Below, one piece after another: positions 29,384 through 40,518 of a stretch of DNA of 64,000 bases. The notes below the pieces were generated by a model. It had not been told where the DNA came from, did not search any database, and was given only the letters and a program-made list of their open reading frames with translations. The position numbers and the translations under genes are program-made. Origin of the DNA: Eutrigla gurnardus (Eukaryota; Chordata; Actinopteri; Perciformes; Triglidae); assembly GCA_963514095.1 (NCBI GenBank), contig OY741271.1:1829520-1893519 (forward strand), in the 5' to 3' direction. Position 1 is the first letter of the stretch. Every line of letters starts with the position of its first letter.

Positions 29384-32366
29384 AAAAATTAGTGTTTTCC
29401 TTGAAAATAATAAATCTGAATCCACGTCTCCCTCTCTATTATGGGAAACATTAAAGGCAGTAATTCGGGGAGATATCATCTCATACAGCACTCATCTGGC
29501 TAAGAAAAATAAACAGAAACAACAGGAGCTTATTGATGCAATTCTCAGCATTGATAGAGAATATTCAAGCTCTCCCAGTCCAGAACTGTATGCTAAAAGG
29601 GTCAAATTACAATCTGAATATGACCTTCTCTCTACAGACAAAGCAGAGTACCTCTTAAGACGGACCAAAGGGACTTACTACGAATATGGTGACAAAGCCA
29701 GCCGTCTCCTCGCCCTCCAACTCAAAAGACAGTCAGCCTCAAATTTCATATCACAAATTTATGACTCCTCTCACTCCCTTACTACCAATCCATCCGAAAT
29801 AAATTCCATCTTTGCTGCCTATTATTCTAATCTATATCAATCCGAACCTCCTTCAAATAAGAGTACAATGGATAATTTCCTAGATAATATAGATATACCT
29901 ACCATAGATCATCAGATTAAAGAGGAGTTGGAAAAACCCATACAATTGGAAGAATTAATTTCTTGTCTTAAATCAATGCAAAACAACAAAGCTCCGGGGC
30001 CGGATGGTTTTCCGGTTGACTTTTACAAAAGGTTTTCCCACCAACTTGCTCCTTTGTTATTAGACATGTTTAATGATTCACTGAAACAGGGCTCTCTGCC
30101 TCCAACTTTAAATCAGGCTTCAATTTCGCTCATTCCTAAAAAAGACAAGAACTTAGATGAATGTGGCAGCTGGAGACCGATAAGTTTATTAAATTCAGAT
30201 GTAAAACTACTAGCCAAAGTACTGGCATGTCGTCTGGATCCTTGTCTACCAGACATCATTTCTTTGGATCAGTCAGGGTTTGTGAGAGGTCGCCAACTAT
30301 CATCTAACATTAGAAGACTTTTAAATATTGTTTTATCCCCCAACACATCTCAAGCTGCTGAAATGGTTATATCTCTAGACGCGGAGAAAGCCTTCGATCG
30401 CGTCGAATGGAACTACCTGTTTACTGTTCTGGGAAAATTTGGCTTTGGGTCTAAATTTATCTCTTGGATACAACTTCTTTACTCTGCCCCATCTGCTTGT
30501 GTGTCAACTAACTTTAAAAGGTCTGAATATTTCCCTCTATCAAGAGGGACACGTCAAGGGTGCCCTATGTCTCCCTTGCTTTTCGCCATAGCAATAGAGC
30601 CTCTTTCCATTGCTCTTAAATCTTCTTCATGTTTTACTGGTATTTTTAGAGCTGGACTGGAACATCGAGTGTCTCTCTATGCTGATGACTTGTTGTTATT
30701 TGTCACGGACCCAATTAGCTGTGTAGATGATATTCTACAAATCTTGACAACTTTCGGATCTTTTTCGGGTTATAAATTAAACATCGGTAAAAGCGAATGT
30801 TTTCCGGTAAACACAGCAGCGAAACAGATCCCATCAAATGCTCTACCATTTCGATTAGCTCATAACAGCTTTCGTTATCTAGGTATCAACATTTCTCACT
30901 CTCTCCCCTTACTTTATAAAAATAATTTTACAAAGTTGGTTATGGAAATTAGATCTGATCTAGCACGCTGGGACTCTCTCCCCCTCTCCTTGATAGGCAG
31001 AATTAATTCTATTAAAATGAACATTCTTCCGAGATTTTTGTTTCTTTTCCGGTGTCTTCCAATTTTTTTATCTAAATCATTTATACAAATGTTGGACAAA
31101 ATGATCTCTAAATTTATCTGGGCTGGTAAGAACCCTAGAACGCGGCGAACAACTCTCCAAAGAAGCAAATCAGACGGGGGCCTTGCACTGCCTAACCTAT
31201 TGTTCTACTATTGGGCTGCCAATCTTCAAAAAATCCATGCCTGGTGTAACTCTCCCAGCTTGGACTGGTGCATAATGGAAGATGCTTCTTGCCACCCCTC
31301 ATCTCTGGCGGCTCTGGCCTGTGCCCCTCTATCTTCTCGTTATCCTAGTTATATTAAAAACCCAATCGTACTTTCCTCTTTGAAAATTTGGAAACAATTC
31401 AGACAACATTTCAAACTTTCTTCACCCATATCATTAAGCCCCATTTGCAATAATCATTTGTTTCCCCCCTCCAACACAGACGCAGCTTTCACTTTGTGGA
31501 AAGAGAGGGGCTTGGTTCATTTCTCAGATTTATATTCTGAGGGCTTGTTTGCTACATTCAACGATCTCCGTGTTAAATATAATTTACCTCAATCTCATAT
31601 GTTTCGATATTTTCAAGCACGAAATTATGCACGCACACACTTTGTATCCTTTCCTCAATCTCCAATAGGATCTCTTATCAATGAAGTACTCTCTCTTTCA
31701 ACAGCTCGCTGTAAGATTTCAGTATTATTTGACCTCATATCATCCTCAAATGTGTCATCCCTTGTGAGGGTCAGGGATAGTTGGGAAAAGGAACTTGGTT
31801 TTAATTTGACAGATGAATGGTGGAAGGAGGCGTTGATCAGGGTCAATTCTTCATCTTCATGTGCTCGTCTCTGTTTAATCCAATTTAAGGTTCTTCACAA
31901 AATTCATTTTACAAAAAATAGACTTAGTAGGCTATTTCCAGGCACAAACGACATCTGTGATAGATGCCGTCTATCTCCCGCTGACCATGTTCATATGTTT
32001 TTTTCTTGCCCCAAGTTAGTCAACTACTGGTCTAATTTTTTCAATTCATTAAGTAAAGCCCTCAACATCATGCTTGAACCCTGTCCGCTAGTATCCATCT
32101 TTGGGGTTCCTAGTGCTCCAACTAGTCTCACTAAGATGAACTCTGATGTCATCGCCTTTGCCTCACTTATAGCCCGCAGACGTATTTTATTACATTGGAA
32201 AAGCCCAAATGCTCCTCCTGCTACCTCTTGGTTGAGTGACTTAATGTCTTTTCTGTCTCTGGAAAAAATTAAATATTCTTTAAGAGGCTCAGCAGTAAAA
32301 TTTTATAAAAGATGGCAACCCCTCATCACTTATGTAAACACCCTCACCTCTCTGGACTTCAACTGA
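29384..32366 (+). CDS. Tx1-type ORF2, reverse transcriptase to C-terminus (open part)
   Basis: Open from just after the TAA near 29378 to the stop at 32364-32366. The longest ATG-initiated part starts at 29868. The linker is followed by RT motifs NKAPGPDGFPVDFYK, SWRPISLLN, SLDAEKAFDRVEW, TRQGCPMSPLLFAIAI and the catalytic LYADDLLLFV. The C-terminus has a zinc-type cluster (CDRCRLSPADHVHMFFSCPK). It is more complete than the copy at 14684-18532 and about as long as expected for this region in Tx1/L1 ORF2. Separated from the endonuclease by one frameshift and one stop, so inactive as a unit. Confidence 0.75.
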
Positions 32367-32749
32367 AGTGATTTGATGCATCCACTCTTCTTTTTTTCAT
32401 TTTAGTTTAATTTTTCATTGAGCACACTGGGCACCCTGTATGTATTTTCCTACTGTTATTTATATTATTATCATCATTATTTATTTGTCTTTCTCACCTC
32501 CCTTTTTATTATACGTTTTATCTTATTTTAGTTGTGTATTCAATTTTACTTAGTTGTTTGTTTTTCTCTCCCTCTCTGTTCTTGGGGGATGTTCCTCTTT
32601 TGGTTACATGTTCTTAATATACAATGTGTGTATATATATATATTAAAAAAAAAAAAAAAAGGTGGAAAACAGCTAAAATAACTTTATATCTTGTATCAAT
32701 GTATGTGAAATGCTGGTCTCCAATAAAAAAACTTGGAAAAAAAAAAAAA
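32367..32749 (+). other. Tx1-type 3' UTR
   Basis: T-rich UTR with a short (TA)n (about 32632-32643), an internal A-run and a terminal A-tail. Confidence 0.65.
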
Positions 32750-33338
32750 AGAAATTGTTTGGTTATGCAAACCAATTGTTTCAGCAGCTGTCTGAGTGGC
32801 TGGTCTCAGACGATCTTGGAGGTGAACCTGCTGGATGTGGAGGTCCTGGGCTGGTGTGGTTACACGTGGTCTGCGGTTGTGAGGCCGGTTGGATGTACTG
32901 CCATATTCTCTGAAACGCCTTTGGAGACGGCTTATGGTGGAGAAATGAACATTCAATGCACGAGCAACAGATCTGGTTGACATTCCTGCTGTCAGCATGC
33001 CAATTGCATGCTCCCTCAGTGCTTGTGGCATCTGTGGCATTTTGCTGTGAGACAAAACTGCACATTTCAGAGTGGCCTTTTATTGTGGGCAGTATAAGGT
33101 ACACCTGTGCACTAATCATGATGTCAGATCAGCATCTTGATGTGGCACACCTGTGAGGTGGGATGGATTATCTCAGCAAAGCAGAAGTGCTCACTATCAC
33201 ACATTTAGACAGATTTGTGAACAATGTTTGAGAGAAATGGTAATATTGTGTATCTGGAATGAATTTTAGATCTTTAAGTCCATCTCATGAAAAATGGGAG
33301 CAAAAACAAAAGTGTTGCGTTTATGTTTTTGTTGAGTG

Positions 33339-33376
<38 letters not shown>
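33339..33376. repeat. (TA)n microsatellite, right flank of Tc1
   Basis: TATGTA then (TA)n. Tc1 inserts at TA, so the element apparently landed inside a TA run that is now split. Confidence 0.85.
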
Positions 33377-33377
<1 letters not shown>

Positions 33378-33458
33378 CTATACATAGCTAGCGTAGTACG
33401 TGGTAATTAATATACCCGTTAATAAATAATACCGCTAAGTGACGAGCCATATTCAGTA
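33377..33458 (-). repeat. inverted-repeat arm B flanking the Tc1 nest
   Basis: Inverted copy of 25140-25216 (CTAGCGTAGTACGTGGTAAT, then ATACCGCTAAGTGACGAGCC). The homology ends at the MITE starting 33461. Confidence 0.7.
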
Positions 33459-33460
33459 TA

Positions 33461-34103
33461 CCGTAGATGACCAAATAATCGCCCGCGTGCAAATACGCGC
33501 CTGTGCTCTAATAGCCGCCGGGGTCCGACCTCATTTGGCATAATAAACGCCGGTTCAATTAAACGCCCGGGCGATTAAGTGTTTACCATAGTCTTGCACA
33601 GAAAACAAAAGTTTTTTTTTAACAGCACTTCACCGGCTCTCACCTCTTCTGTCAGTCAGCCCCTCCTCTCGCTCTCACTCTCTCTCTCGCATGCAGGCGC
33701 GCGCACACACACACACAGACACACAAACACAGGCGCGCTAGACTGAGGGATATAGGGATATAGATAAATGCGCTAATGTACAGTGTTGAAATTACCGCGA
33801 TCGACCCCCCCTTCCGTTATCATTCATAACACTGCTCTGATCAGCTCCCTGTGTCGCGGTAACACAGACAAACTGTCTTTGTATTTATTGTCTGATGTCA
33901 ATAAAGATGCGTCGGGGGGAAAAAGTAGTTTTGTTCCAGTGGTGCTATGGTGAGCTCCTTGTTCTTTGCATGATGGTCTGGTGCTGCTCATTGCAAAAAT
34001 AAATTGTAGCCTGTTGCAAATACGCGCCTGGTTCTTATAAACGCCTGGGCTCCAAGTCGATTTAGCATATTAAACGCCCGGGCTACTAAATGGTCATCTA
34101 CGG
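33461..34103. mobile_element. TA-flanked MITE with CCGTAGATGACCA ends
   Basis: CCGTAGATGACCAAATAATC at left is inverted at 34085-34103 (TGGTCATCTACGG). TA lies on both sides (33459-33460, 34104-34105). GC-rich modules (CAAATACGCGCCTG, AAACGCCCGGGC) occur near each end. Tc1/mariner-like by its TA duplication; no ORF. Confidence 0.75.
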
Positions 34104-34105
34104 TA

Positions 34106-34427
34106 ATCTGTTTGTTTTATCAGGAAATGCATTTATGCGTCAGGTTGTTCTAGAAAAGAACTAGCTCATATGAGGTATTGTCAAACCAGATCAGAAGGCA
34201 AAAGTGTTAAACGTTGTTCCAAATGGCATCATGGGAAGAGTGGATCTCTTTTATAAACATGAAAATTGATAGAAGGGAAATAAGTGTGATTGTCGGTTTG
34301 GCAAGTTAAATAAATTGTCTCAAACTGGGAGACCCAAGGGGCATGGTGGGACAGTAAGAAATAAGGAGTTCAGTATGAACAATGAAGGCAAGATTGGTGT
34401 GCTGTGCAAGAAACTCTTATGTTCTGG
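34106..34427. other. unassigned spacer
   Basis: No recognisable gene. A GRPKGHGG-like frame near 34330 vaguely recalls a Tc1 hook but is too weak to call. Confidence 0.3.
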
Positions 34428-35146
34428 GGCCCGTTTCACAAAGCAGGTTCAACAAACTCTGAAGACTCTGAGATGGGCAACTCTGCATTTTCGGTTTCAG
34501 AACAGCGTTTTGAATTAGTTCAGTCAACTCTGAGTATGTAAACTCTGAGTTACGCGCGTGCCTGCCGACTCTACAAAGCCATCATCAATGGAGCTCCGAT
34601 ACTACGATTCACCATGGCAACGGGGAGAGCGTTATTAGATATTACTGAGTGTTTATGTAGAAAACGAGCTCATCCTGAGAAAGCGGAGCAACGTAACTGC
34701 AGCAAAGTAGCGATAGTTGGCGTGGCAGACAATTACTACCCGATCTAATGTGTATAACTGAATGAAACAGTCTATTAATCTAAAGGTAATTAGTCTTTAT
34801 TTTCTGCCTTGCAGAGCGACACTGTGGTGTAACGGTTAGCAACGCTGCCCACGGTGCAGGGGACAGGGGTTCAACTCCCGTAGTTCACAAAGTAGTGCAT
34901 TGAATAAATCATAATTTTCATTGGGTGTAATCCCCCCCAGGCACAGAAAGAAAGTGGCGTCAGTTGAAAATTAAGCATAAGATTATTGCGCAAATACGTT
35001 GACTAAGGCATATGATTTTAATCATATTTCACATATTAAACAGTAAATATAAGCAGGTATTTCAACACAGAAATGTAGCTTACTTAAACATTTCATAAAT
35101 CTCCCGTTTGCAAAAACGCTAGCTCCGCAAAGAATCTGGCCCAACC
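34428..35146. mobile_element. Harbinger-like MITE with GGGGCCCGTTTCACAAAG end
   Basis: The left end is a terminus common in teleost MITEs. A degenerate inverted counterpart (GCTCCGCAAAGAATCTGGCCC) ends at about 35146, where LINE coding sequence begins. No target duplication is visible. It contains a tRNA-like segment. Confidence 0.4.
34808..34881 (+). repeat. tRNA-like segment (SINE head or tRNA pseudogene)
   Basis: Box A-like TGGTGTAACGGTTAGCA and a consensus box B GGTTCAACTCC are spaced as in a tRNA. The acceptor and anticodon stems do not pair convincingly, so I read it as a tRNA-derived fragment and not a working tRNA. Confidence 0.45.
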
Positions 35147-35662
35147 TGGACGCCTCTGTCCTCTCTAATTTCAGGCCTATTTGCAAGCTCCCGTTTCTTT
35201 ATTACCTTTGTTAGCATGTCTTGAATTTGTCAAAGTATGGCTGGCATTAAACTTTTTCATTTTTTAATGACAGTAAAGCCGAAGTTCTGCTGGTTGGTCC
35301 CAGTAATGTCCAAGTGTCCCCTCTTGGTGATTTTTTTTTGTGAAGGCAACTGTCACCAATCTAGGGGTGAAAATCGACTGCGACCTTAAGATGGACAACG
35401 GATAAATGTTATAGTGGGAAAGAGCTTTTTCCAGCTTAGGAGGCTGTCCAAGGTCAAACCTTTTTTATCTCGTAGTGTTTTTGAAAATGTTAAACATGCT
35501 TTTATGACTTCTGGTCTTGATTATTGTAATGCCTTGTATGTTGGCGTCAGTCAGGCCTCCCTCTCTCACTTGCAGTTAGTCCAGAACGCTGCTGCTCGTC
35601 TGCTAACGGGTACTCGTAAGCGAGAGCACATTTCCCCTGTACTGGCTTCCCTCCACTGGTGT
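35147..35662 (+). pseudogene. LINE reverse-transcriptase fragment, left of EnSpm
   Basis: Starts with NLDASVLSNFRPICKLPFL (RT fingers), then jumps after an internal deletion near 35210-35265 to NDSKAEVLLVGPSNV. Next come LGVKIDCDLKMDN, SFFQLRRLSKVKPFLSRSVF, GLDYCNALYVGVSQASL and AAARLLTGTRKREH, ending SPVLASLHW, where EnSpm cuts in. The protein is an R1/L2/Rex1-like non-LTR RT; the clade is unresolved. It continues at 40959. Confidence 0.7.
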
Positions 35663-36090
35663 CACTGCATGAAAAGTGGGATTTTCGTCAGTTAGCGGCC
35701 CTGTAAATTGCCGTGGAAGTTCAGGTTTACGACTGCAAACGGCAATTTGCAGGAAACACCGAAAACTGACGTAAATTGCCGGGAATTGACGTGGGCCTTG
35801 CTTGGCAGTTGTCCCCCCATGACCCCCCTCCCCGTAATCCTAGGGGAGGCTTTAACATGTAAATGAAAATGCTGTGAGCTATACAAATGCAAATCAGGGT
35901 AGCAGGGGGAGTTTTCCCCCAGGTGACATTTTTCTGAAAGGTGTTAACTTCATTTCATCTTCATTCAAATATATAACTTCATTTCATCTTCATTCAAAGA
36001 TACACAAAACTATTTGCTTCAACAATTACTTTTAATCAGGCTTTGCCACAAAGGTAAAATGTACATTCATGCAAACAACATCACAGTCTC

Positions 36091-38689
36091 CTAGAGCTCA
36101 ACCACTGTGCATAGTGGCATGACTACAGTGACCCTTTCTTTGGTCTTGCTTAAATGCACAGTGGATGTGTTAACCACACATCTCCCAGCAATGCGCTCAA
36201 CAGGCAGAAATGATGCTGGGTATGACGTGTCTGTTCCCTGCAAGCTCCAAACTTCTATTGGCTTTCCATAAAAATGTCTGTCCGGATGGGGATGAAGCCA
36301 GGAAACTTGCGCAATAACATGTTTAAATGCAGTACCTTTTGACACAACATTAACAACTATAAACTGCTTTATAATGGCTGGTCGTAGTTCTGCTAGAGGG
36401 TCAAGGATGGGTTACTGATTCAATGATCAATTTCAATGTTTATTAATTATAGCAAAGAATGTTTGAATATTTCAATTACCTCTGTATGCTCCATGTCCAA
36501 CAAAGCCTCCACATTTTCGAGTTGCTGGGATATCTGATGAAAGACAAAGCAGCGCTGCTCTGTAAACCTGATGTCCTAAGAAAGAGCTGTCTTCCAGAAT
36601 CATGCCATGCCAAAGTTCTTGAAGCTCATCAACTAAGGGGTCTAAGAAAGCATTTATGTTTAGTGATGGCTCTTTTGGTCCAGGTATTAGTCCAACGAGA
36701 ATCATATTTTCTTCCTTAAAACGGTCTTCACGAGGTAGATTCAAAATTACCAAGTAGATGGCTCCAACTGAATAAGGTGCATTTTTGAAAGGTTGGAACC
36801 AGTCCACATTCAGCATCAATGCCAAATTATTTGGCTCTGCTAAAAAAGGCTCTCCATTCACATACTGGTAGTCCTGCCATACTTGCCCATCATGTACGTC
36901 TCCTAACACACCCTCAGGTATTTTCCGCTTTCGCCATTCTTCACATTTCGCTTCAAATCCAGGTCTTTTAACAAGTTCTTCCAGAGACTACACAACACTC
37001 TTGTAACAGTAAGAACGTATTGGATTAACATACTCTTTGCCGCTAGAAGATTTTGCCTTTCTTAACAAGGCAGAGCCACATTTCTTCCTTAATGCAGACC
37101 TCTGCTGTGGGTGATTGTAGAATGGGATGTGACCACAAGTCTTGCAAACCTTTGTGCCATCCCGTCTGAGCTCGTAGGTTTCAGTAAGCATGTATACTGT
37201 CATACATTTTGGACAAACCACACACTGTAAGAAGTTGTCACGGAGGATACCAGTCCATTTCCTCAAGGAGAATAAAGTCTTTGGAATGTTGCTTGCAAAG
37301 GCAGTGACGGAATTAGCACAGAGAACATTTCCAATTATCCACATGAAGTGTTTGATGCACAGAAGAAGTGATGTGAGGGCATTGTCAGAAATCTTGAAGG
37401 TTGATTGCCATGACAAAAGCATCATGGCCAGAAGTTTCAGCAACAAGTCTTCTGGTTTTTCACTTCTGGACTGATCACTTCCATGCCCCTCGCCATCTTC
37501 ACTCTGCTCCTCAGCAAGGCTTTCCCCCTCTTCAGTCACGTACTCATCCTATGCAAATGTAAAGTACACATTTAAAACGCATGCAATGCCCATACTCATC
37601 ACTCAAACGACTGTACTCAGTGCATGAATATGGCCTTTTGACAGTGAAAAGACCATCATTGATATGGCCATTTGAGTATGAAAAGAATTTGAGTATGAAA
37701 AGACCATCATTGATATGGCCATTTGAGTATGAAAAGACCATCATTAATATGGCCATTTGAGTATGAAAAGATTTTAAAGCTGTAGTGAAGAGTTAGCTTT
37801 AGTGCAATGAACCTGTTAAAAGTACTCTGTGGGAACATTCAGGGGATTGTTGGAAGTGTTTATAATTCAATTGTTTATTTTAGTTGCTTTCATAGTTCCC
37901 TAACAGATATTTAGACTGTACACTGAGAGTAACATTAGTAGTACTGAGAGTAGAATACAATAATGTGGGTGAAACATGTTGGGTTTTCCCGTTTGAGCTC
38001 TGGATTAGCATGTATGGAACTCTATACTTGAATAGTCAAAGGTAATTTCATGCTTACCACATAACAGGAGATGTCTTCATCATCTTGCACTGACTCTGAA
38101 TCGCTGGAGTCCAGGAAAAGATGAATGCTTTGGTCATCTGCTGTTTCGTCTGGAAACAACCCGTGCAGAAGATACAGTCATGCATTATAATGCGATATTC
38201 GTATTTTATTATTAATTATTATTACAATAACCACAACAGTGAAAAGCAACCACATATATTAGACAATCTAAAGGGGAGACCGGGTACAGTTACAATATCT
38301 GCAGCCCACAGCTGTACAGGTGTAACAGGTAAATTGTGGTGCTTACCGTTGTCTGAACTGTCAGTCGCTGGGTGAATTTCTTCAGATTCTTCCATCACTT
38401 CTTTTTCTGGGTCCTCGGAGTGCATTTCACTTCCATCAATCTCTCCAAGTCCAGCCAAGTTATCTTCGAGGTCTTTACACATCGGCGGTACATGACTCCT
38501 GTCTGTTGGGTCATGACTGGATAGCAGCAGGCTCTGTACGTTATCTGACTTAGCCCTTTTGGATTTTTTCTCCCAAACTCCATTTTTGAAAAAGCGCTTT
38601 TTGTGGTCAAAATACTGTGTATGACAGAGTTCAATGTTGCAATGTTCACAGAAGCGCCGAGGTCTTTTCTTCAGTATTGGGACTTCCAT
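36091..38689 (-). pseudogene. EnSpm Tnp2-type transposase (nonsense mutation, core missing)
   Basis: Exon 1 (38689-38347) starts MEVPILKKRPRRFCEHCNIE, a Cys-rich zinc-like N-terminus. Exon 2 (38149-38058) and exon 3 (37548-36480) join in phase. Exon 3 carries LLLKLLAMMLLSWQSTFKIS, VVCPKCMTVY, KVCKTCGH and the Tnp2 signature (LMLNVDWFQPFK, GAIYLVILNLPRE, LVGLIPGPKEP, FVGHGAY). A TAG at 36988-36990 splits it. After exon 3 only the far C-terminus remains (about 36400-36091: DPLAELRPAIIKQFIVVNVV, VSWLHPHPDRHFYGKP). The segment between, where most catalytic residues sit in relatives, is absent. It cannot cut DNA, so the element would depend on a transposase from elsewhere. Confidence 0.75.
37622..37775. 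repeat. minisatellite in EnSpm transposase intron
   Basis: About three to four copies of a unit built from GACCATCATTGATATGGCCA and TTTGAGTATGAAAA lie in the intron between exons 2 and 3. Confidence 0.8.
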
Positions 38690-38974
38690 CTTTCAACTAA
38701 CGTCACACCGTGTTTCTATCACAGAGCTTCATGGCCACACCGTGCCTGTTTATATCATACATCTCGTCTCGCGAGTTCTTCCGTGTAACAATGACCTTGC
38801 ATGTGATTGGACGAGCACGTACGAGGTCACGGGGACCTTGTCCAATCACGTGCGAGGTCGGCATCTTGTCCAATCACGTGCGAGGTCATGGGCAAGACGG
38901 GCATGTTTTTATACCTGTACTCAGAACTTTCACTCCACTTCTGTGTTTTAACTGCGTTGGTTTCGTGATCTATA
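38690..38974. promoter_or_regulatory. divergent promoter region of EnSpm
   Basis: This lies between the two divergent ATGs. CCAATCACGTGCGAGGTC occurs twice on + (about 38842 and 38871), and ATTGG plus CACGTACGAGGTC appears just upstream (38804-38827). Each + copy joins a CCAAT box to an E-box (CACGTG). A TTTTATACC lies near 38906. Likely shared regulation of both genes; inferred from layout. Confidence 0.55.
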
Positions 38975-40270
38975 ATGGCTGGACGGCGTCTCGCATTCAA
39001 CTCCCCTTCAACCCCTCTGCATGGACGCGATCAACCACTTTCAGCGAGTCCGCAGACCGGCGAGAAGAAACTGCTGAATGCTATCAGTGGCCTGTCTCGT
39101 CAGCTCGCTGTGCTTGCTGCCGATGTGAATGAGCAGTTCGCCGCACTAAACTCCAGGTTGGCTGCTTTGGAGACGAAACAGTGTGTGGAAGAGACTAACG
39201 TTAACTCGAAAAAGAGAAGACGGGTGAACAATCCCAAGATTGCGGTAAGAATATGTTCCGTGACTGCTAGCTAAGCTAAAATTAGCAAAGCAAGCCCAAG
39301 ATAAAAGTAGCTTAAAAGCTAATAGTCCAAGCTAAAAGTAGCATAGTAGCCTTGTAAAAGAACAAGAGAGAGGAACCAGTGTAACGTTAAGTTGCTTTGT
39401 TAAGTGTATGTTGTTGGTCTTTTACAGGAAGCAGTACGCCGTCTTCACAACTCGGAGACGAATTGTAGGCGCTACGAACCGGAGCAAGGGTAAGATTTAA
39501 AGAATATGCTTTCATTCTGCTGTATAAGGAAATAGATGCGTTAACAGTAGATACCGATCTTAACTGTTCATTTTGTTTTCACAGACGAACCTCGCCTCAT
39601 AACGAAGCTGTGACCTCTTACTTGCTCGGAGCTTTGTCCGCAAGTCCGGATTTCTATGACGCCGATAGTGACGCCATTGTGTGTAAGTAACTTTTACTGT
39701 TTTCTTCTTCCTTGTTTTAATTTTACTGTGACTTAAGTTTTCTTATTCATACCACTCATTTAATTGTTTTCCAGCTGCCTGTAAGACGTACTATGAAACG
39801 GTACGCAGGAGCTTCAGACGCACACAGCCTGATCTCGCATCGCAGGCCGAAGCTGTGAAGACGTCAGCTCGGAGTCGTTCCAGGAGAAAGAGGGTAAGAC
39901 TTATTAGATTTATTAGATCCGTTTTTGGTCAATGTGACCAAACCTACCTAAACCTATTTTTCAGGTGCATTAATAGATGTGTTGTGTCCATGCGCAGTGC
40001 ATCGCGCAGTACTGATTGTCTTTATTGATTGTTTTACAGCTGCTGGAAGCGAGACGGAGTGTGCTTGCTGGCGATGAGGTGGACCGTTGGAAGAGCGCCA
40101 CCACAGACATGATGTCTGATGAGGAGGACGGCGTCGTTGGCTGGGTGTCTGGATGGATTGTGCGACCTCCATCCTCTCGTAGCCAGGAGCTCACCGAGCT
40201 CTGTGCGACTCTACAGTCGCGATTAGAGAAGAATCCCAAGTACAGGGCCACGCACAGCAGGCGGCTGTAA
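38975..40270 (+). CDS. EnSpm accessory protein (C14orf93-like), intact, 5 exons
   Basis: Exons 38975-39244, 39428-39489, 39585-39682, 39775-39893 and 40040-40270 all have GT/AG borders, join in phase and give 259 residues with no stop. The start is the ATG at 38975 (MAGRRLAFN). The N-terminal half holds a coiled coil (LLNAISGLSRQLAVLAADVN), a basic stretch (KKRRRV, a likely nuclear signal), then AVRRLHNSETNCRRYEP, YYETVRRSFRRTQPD and a basic ARSRSRRKR. The C-terminus has MMSDEEDG and GWIVRPPSSRSQELTELC. The latter block resembles the end of vertebrate C14orf93, from memory. In CACTA elements a second protein often binds subterminal repeats; that role is inferred here. It is the best-preserved gene in the window. 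Confidence 0.7.
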
Positions 40271-40419
40271 AATTGACCAAATTCGGACAGAATGTCGACA
40301 GGTTAATTTGTTTGTTGTGTGGGCAAATTTGTACAGTTGTGTGTTGTGTTGTCAATAAAGCTCTTTCTTTGAATACTTCCTCCTGGCAATTTTTCCTTTC
40401 CTCAATAAATTAATTCATA

Positions 40420-40516
40420 TTTATATTTATAAATATATAAATAAATAAAAATAAATATATGTGTGTGTGTATATATATATGTATAAATATACATATATAT
40501 ATGTATATATATATAC
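40420..40516. repeat. AT-rich microsatellite
   Basis: Interleaved (AAATA)n, (TG)n and (TA)n tracts downstream of the accessory gene. Confidence 0.8.
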
Positions 40517-40518
40517 AG

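Larger units (their letters stand above)
28435..32749 (+). mobile_element. Tx1/L1-clade LINE inserted in Tc1
   Basis: An 18-bp target duplication (AGAAATTGTTTGGTTRTG at 28417-28434 and 32750-32767, one mismatch) and an A-tail at 32737-32750 mark a target-primed insertion. ORF2 is nearly complete and no ORF1 is seen. An A-rich run at 32645-32661 precedes a second short tail segment. Confidence 0.85.
25703..33040 (-). pseudogene. Tc1 transposase (DD34E), interrupted by two LINE insertions
   Basis: The ATG at 33040 starts MPQMPQALREHAIGML with the first helix-turn-helix (STRSVARALNVHFSTISRLQ) and a GRPR-like hook (HNRRPRV). The frame reaches NQTIS at 32750. It resumes at 28434 with AQTVRNRLREAQL, stops at 28269 after LARWR, and resumes at 26282 with GVLFTDESRFTLF. 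Then come the second Asp in MFQQDNAWPHVA and the Glu in SPDMSPIEHVWD, 34 residues apart, and a stop at 25703. Across both insertion sites, taking one copy of each target duplication, the frame is continuous and the length (about 340 residues) is normal. Apart from the insertions I see no stop or indel. Confidence 0.85.
25384..33338 (-). mobile_element. Tc1 transposon with about 280-bp TIRs, split by two LINEs
   Basis: Both ends start CACTCAACAAAAA. The inverted repeats run for about 280 bp each (25384-25663 and 33059-33338) and are nearly identical. TA dinucleotides flank both sides (25382-25383, 33339-33340). Removing the LINEs at 26283-28268 and 28435-32749 leaves about 1.6 kb, the normal size of a Tc1 element. 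Confidence 0.9.

Noticed and set aside
34808..34881. A functional tRNA gene
   Set aside because: Promoter boxes are present but acceptor and anticodon stems do not pair well.
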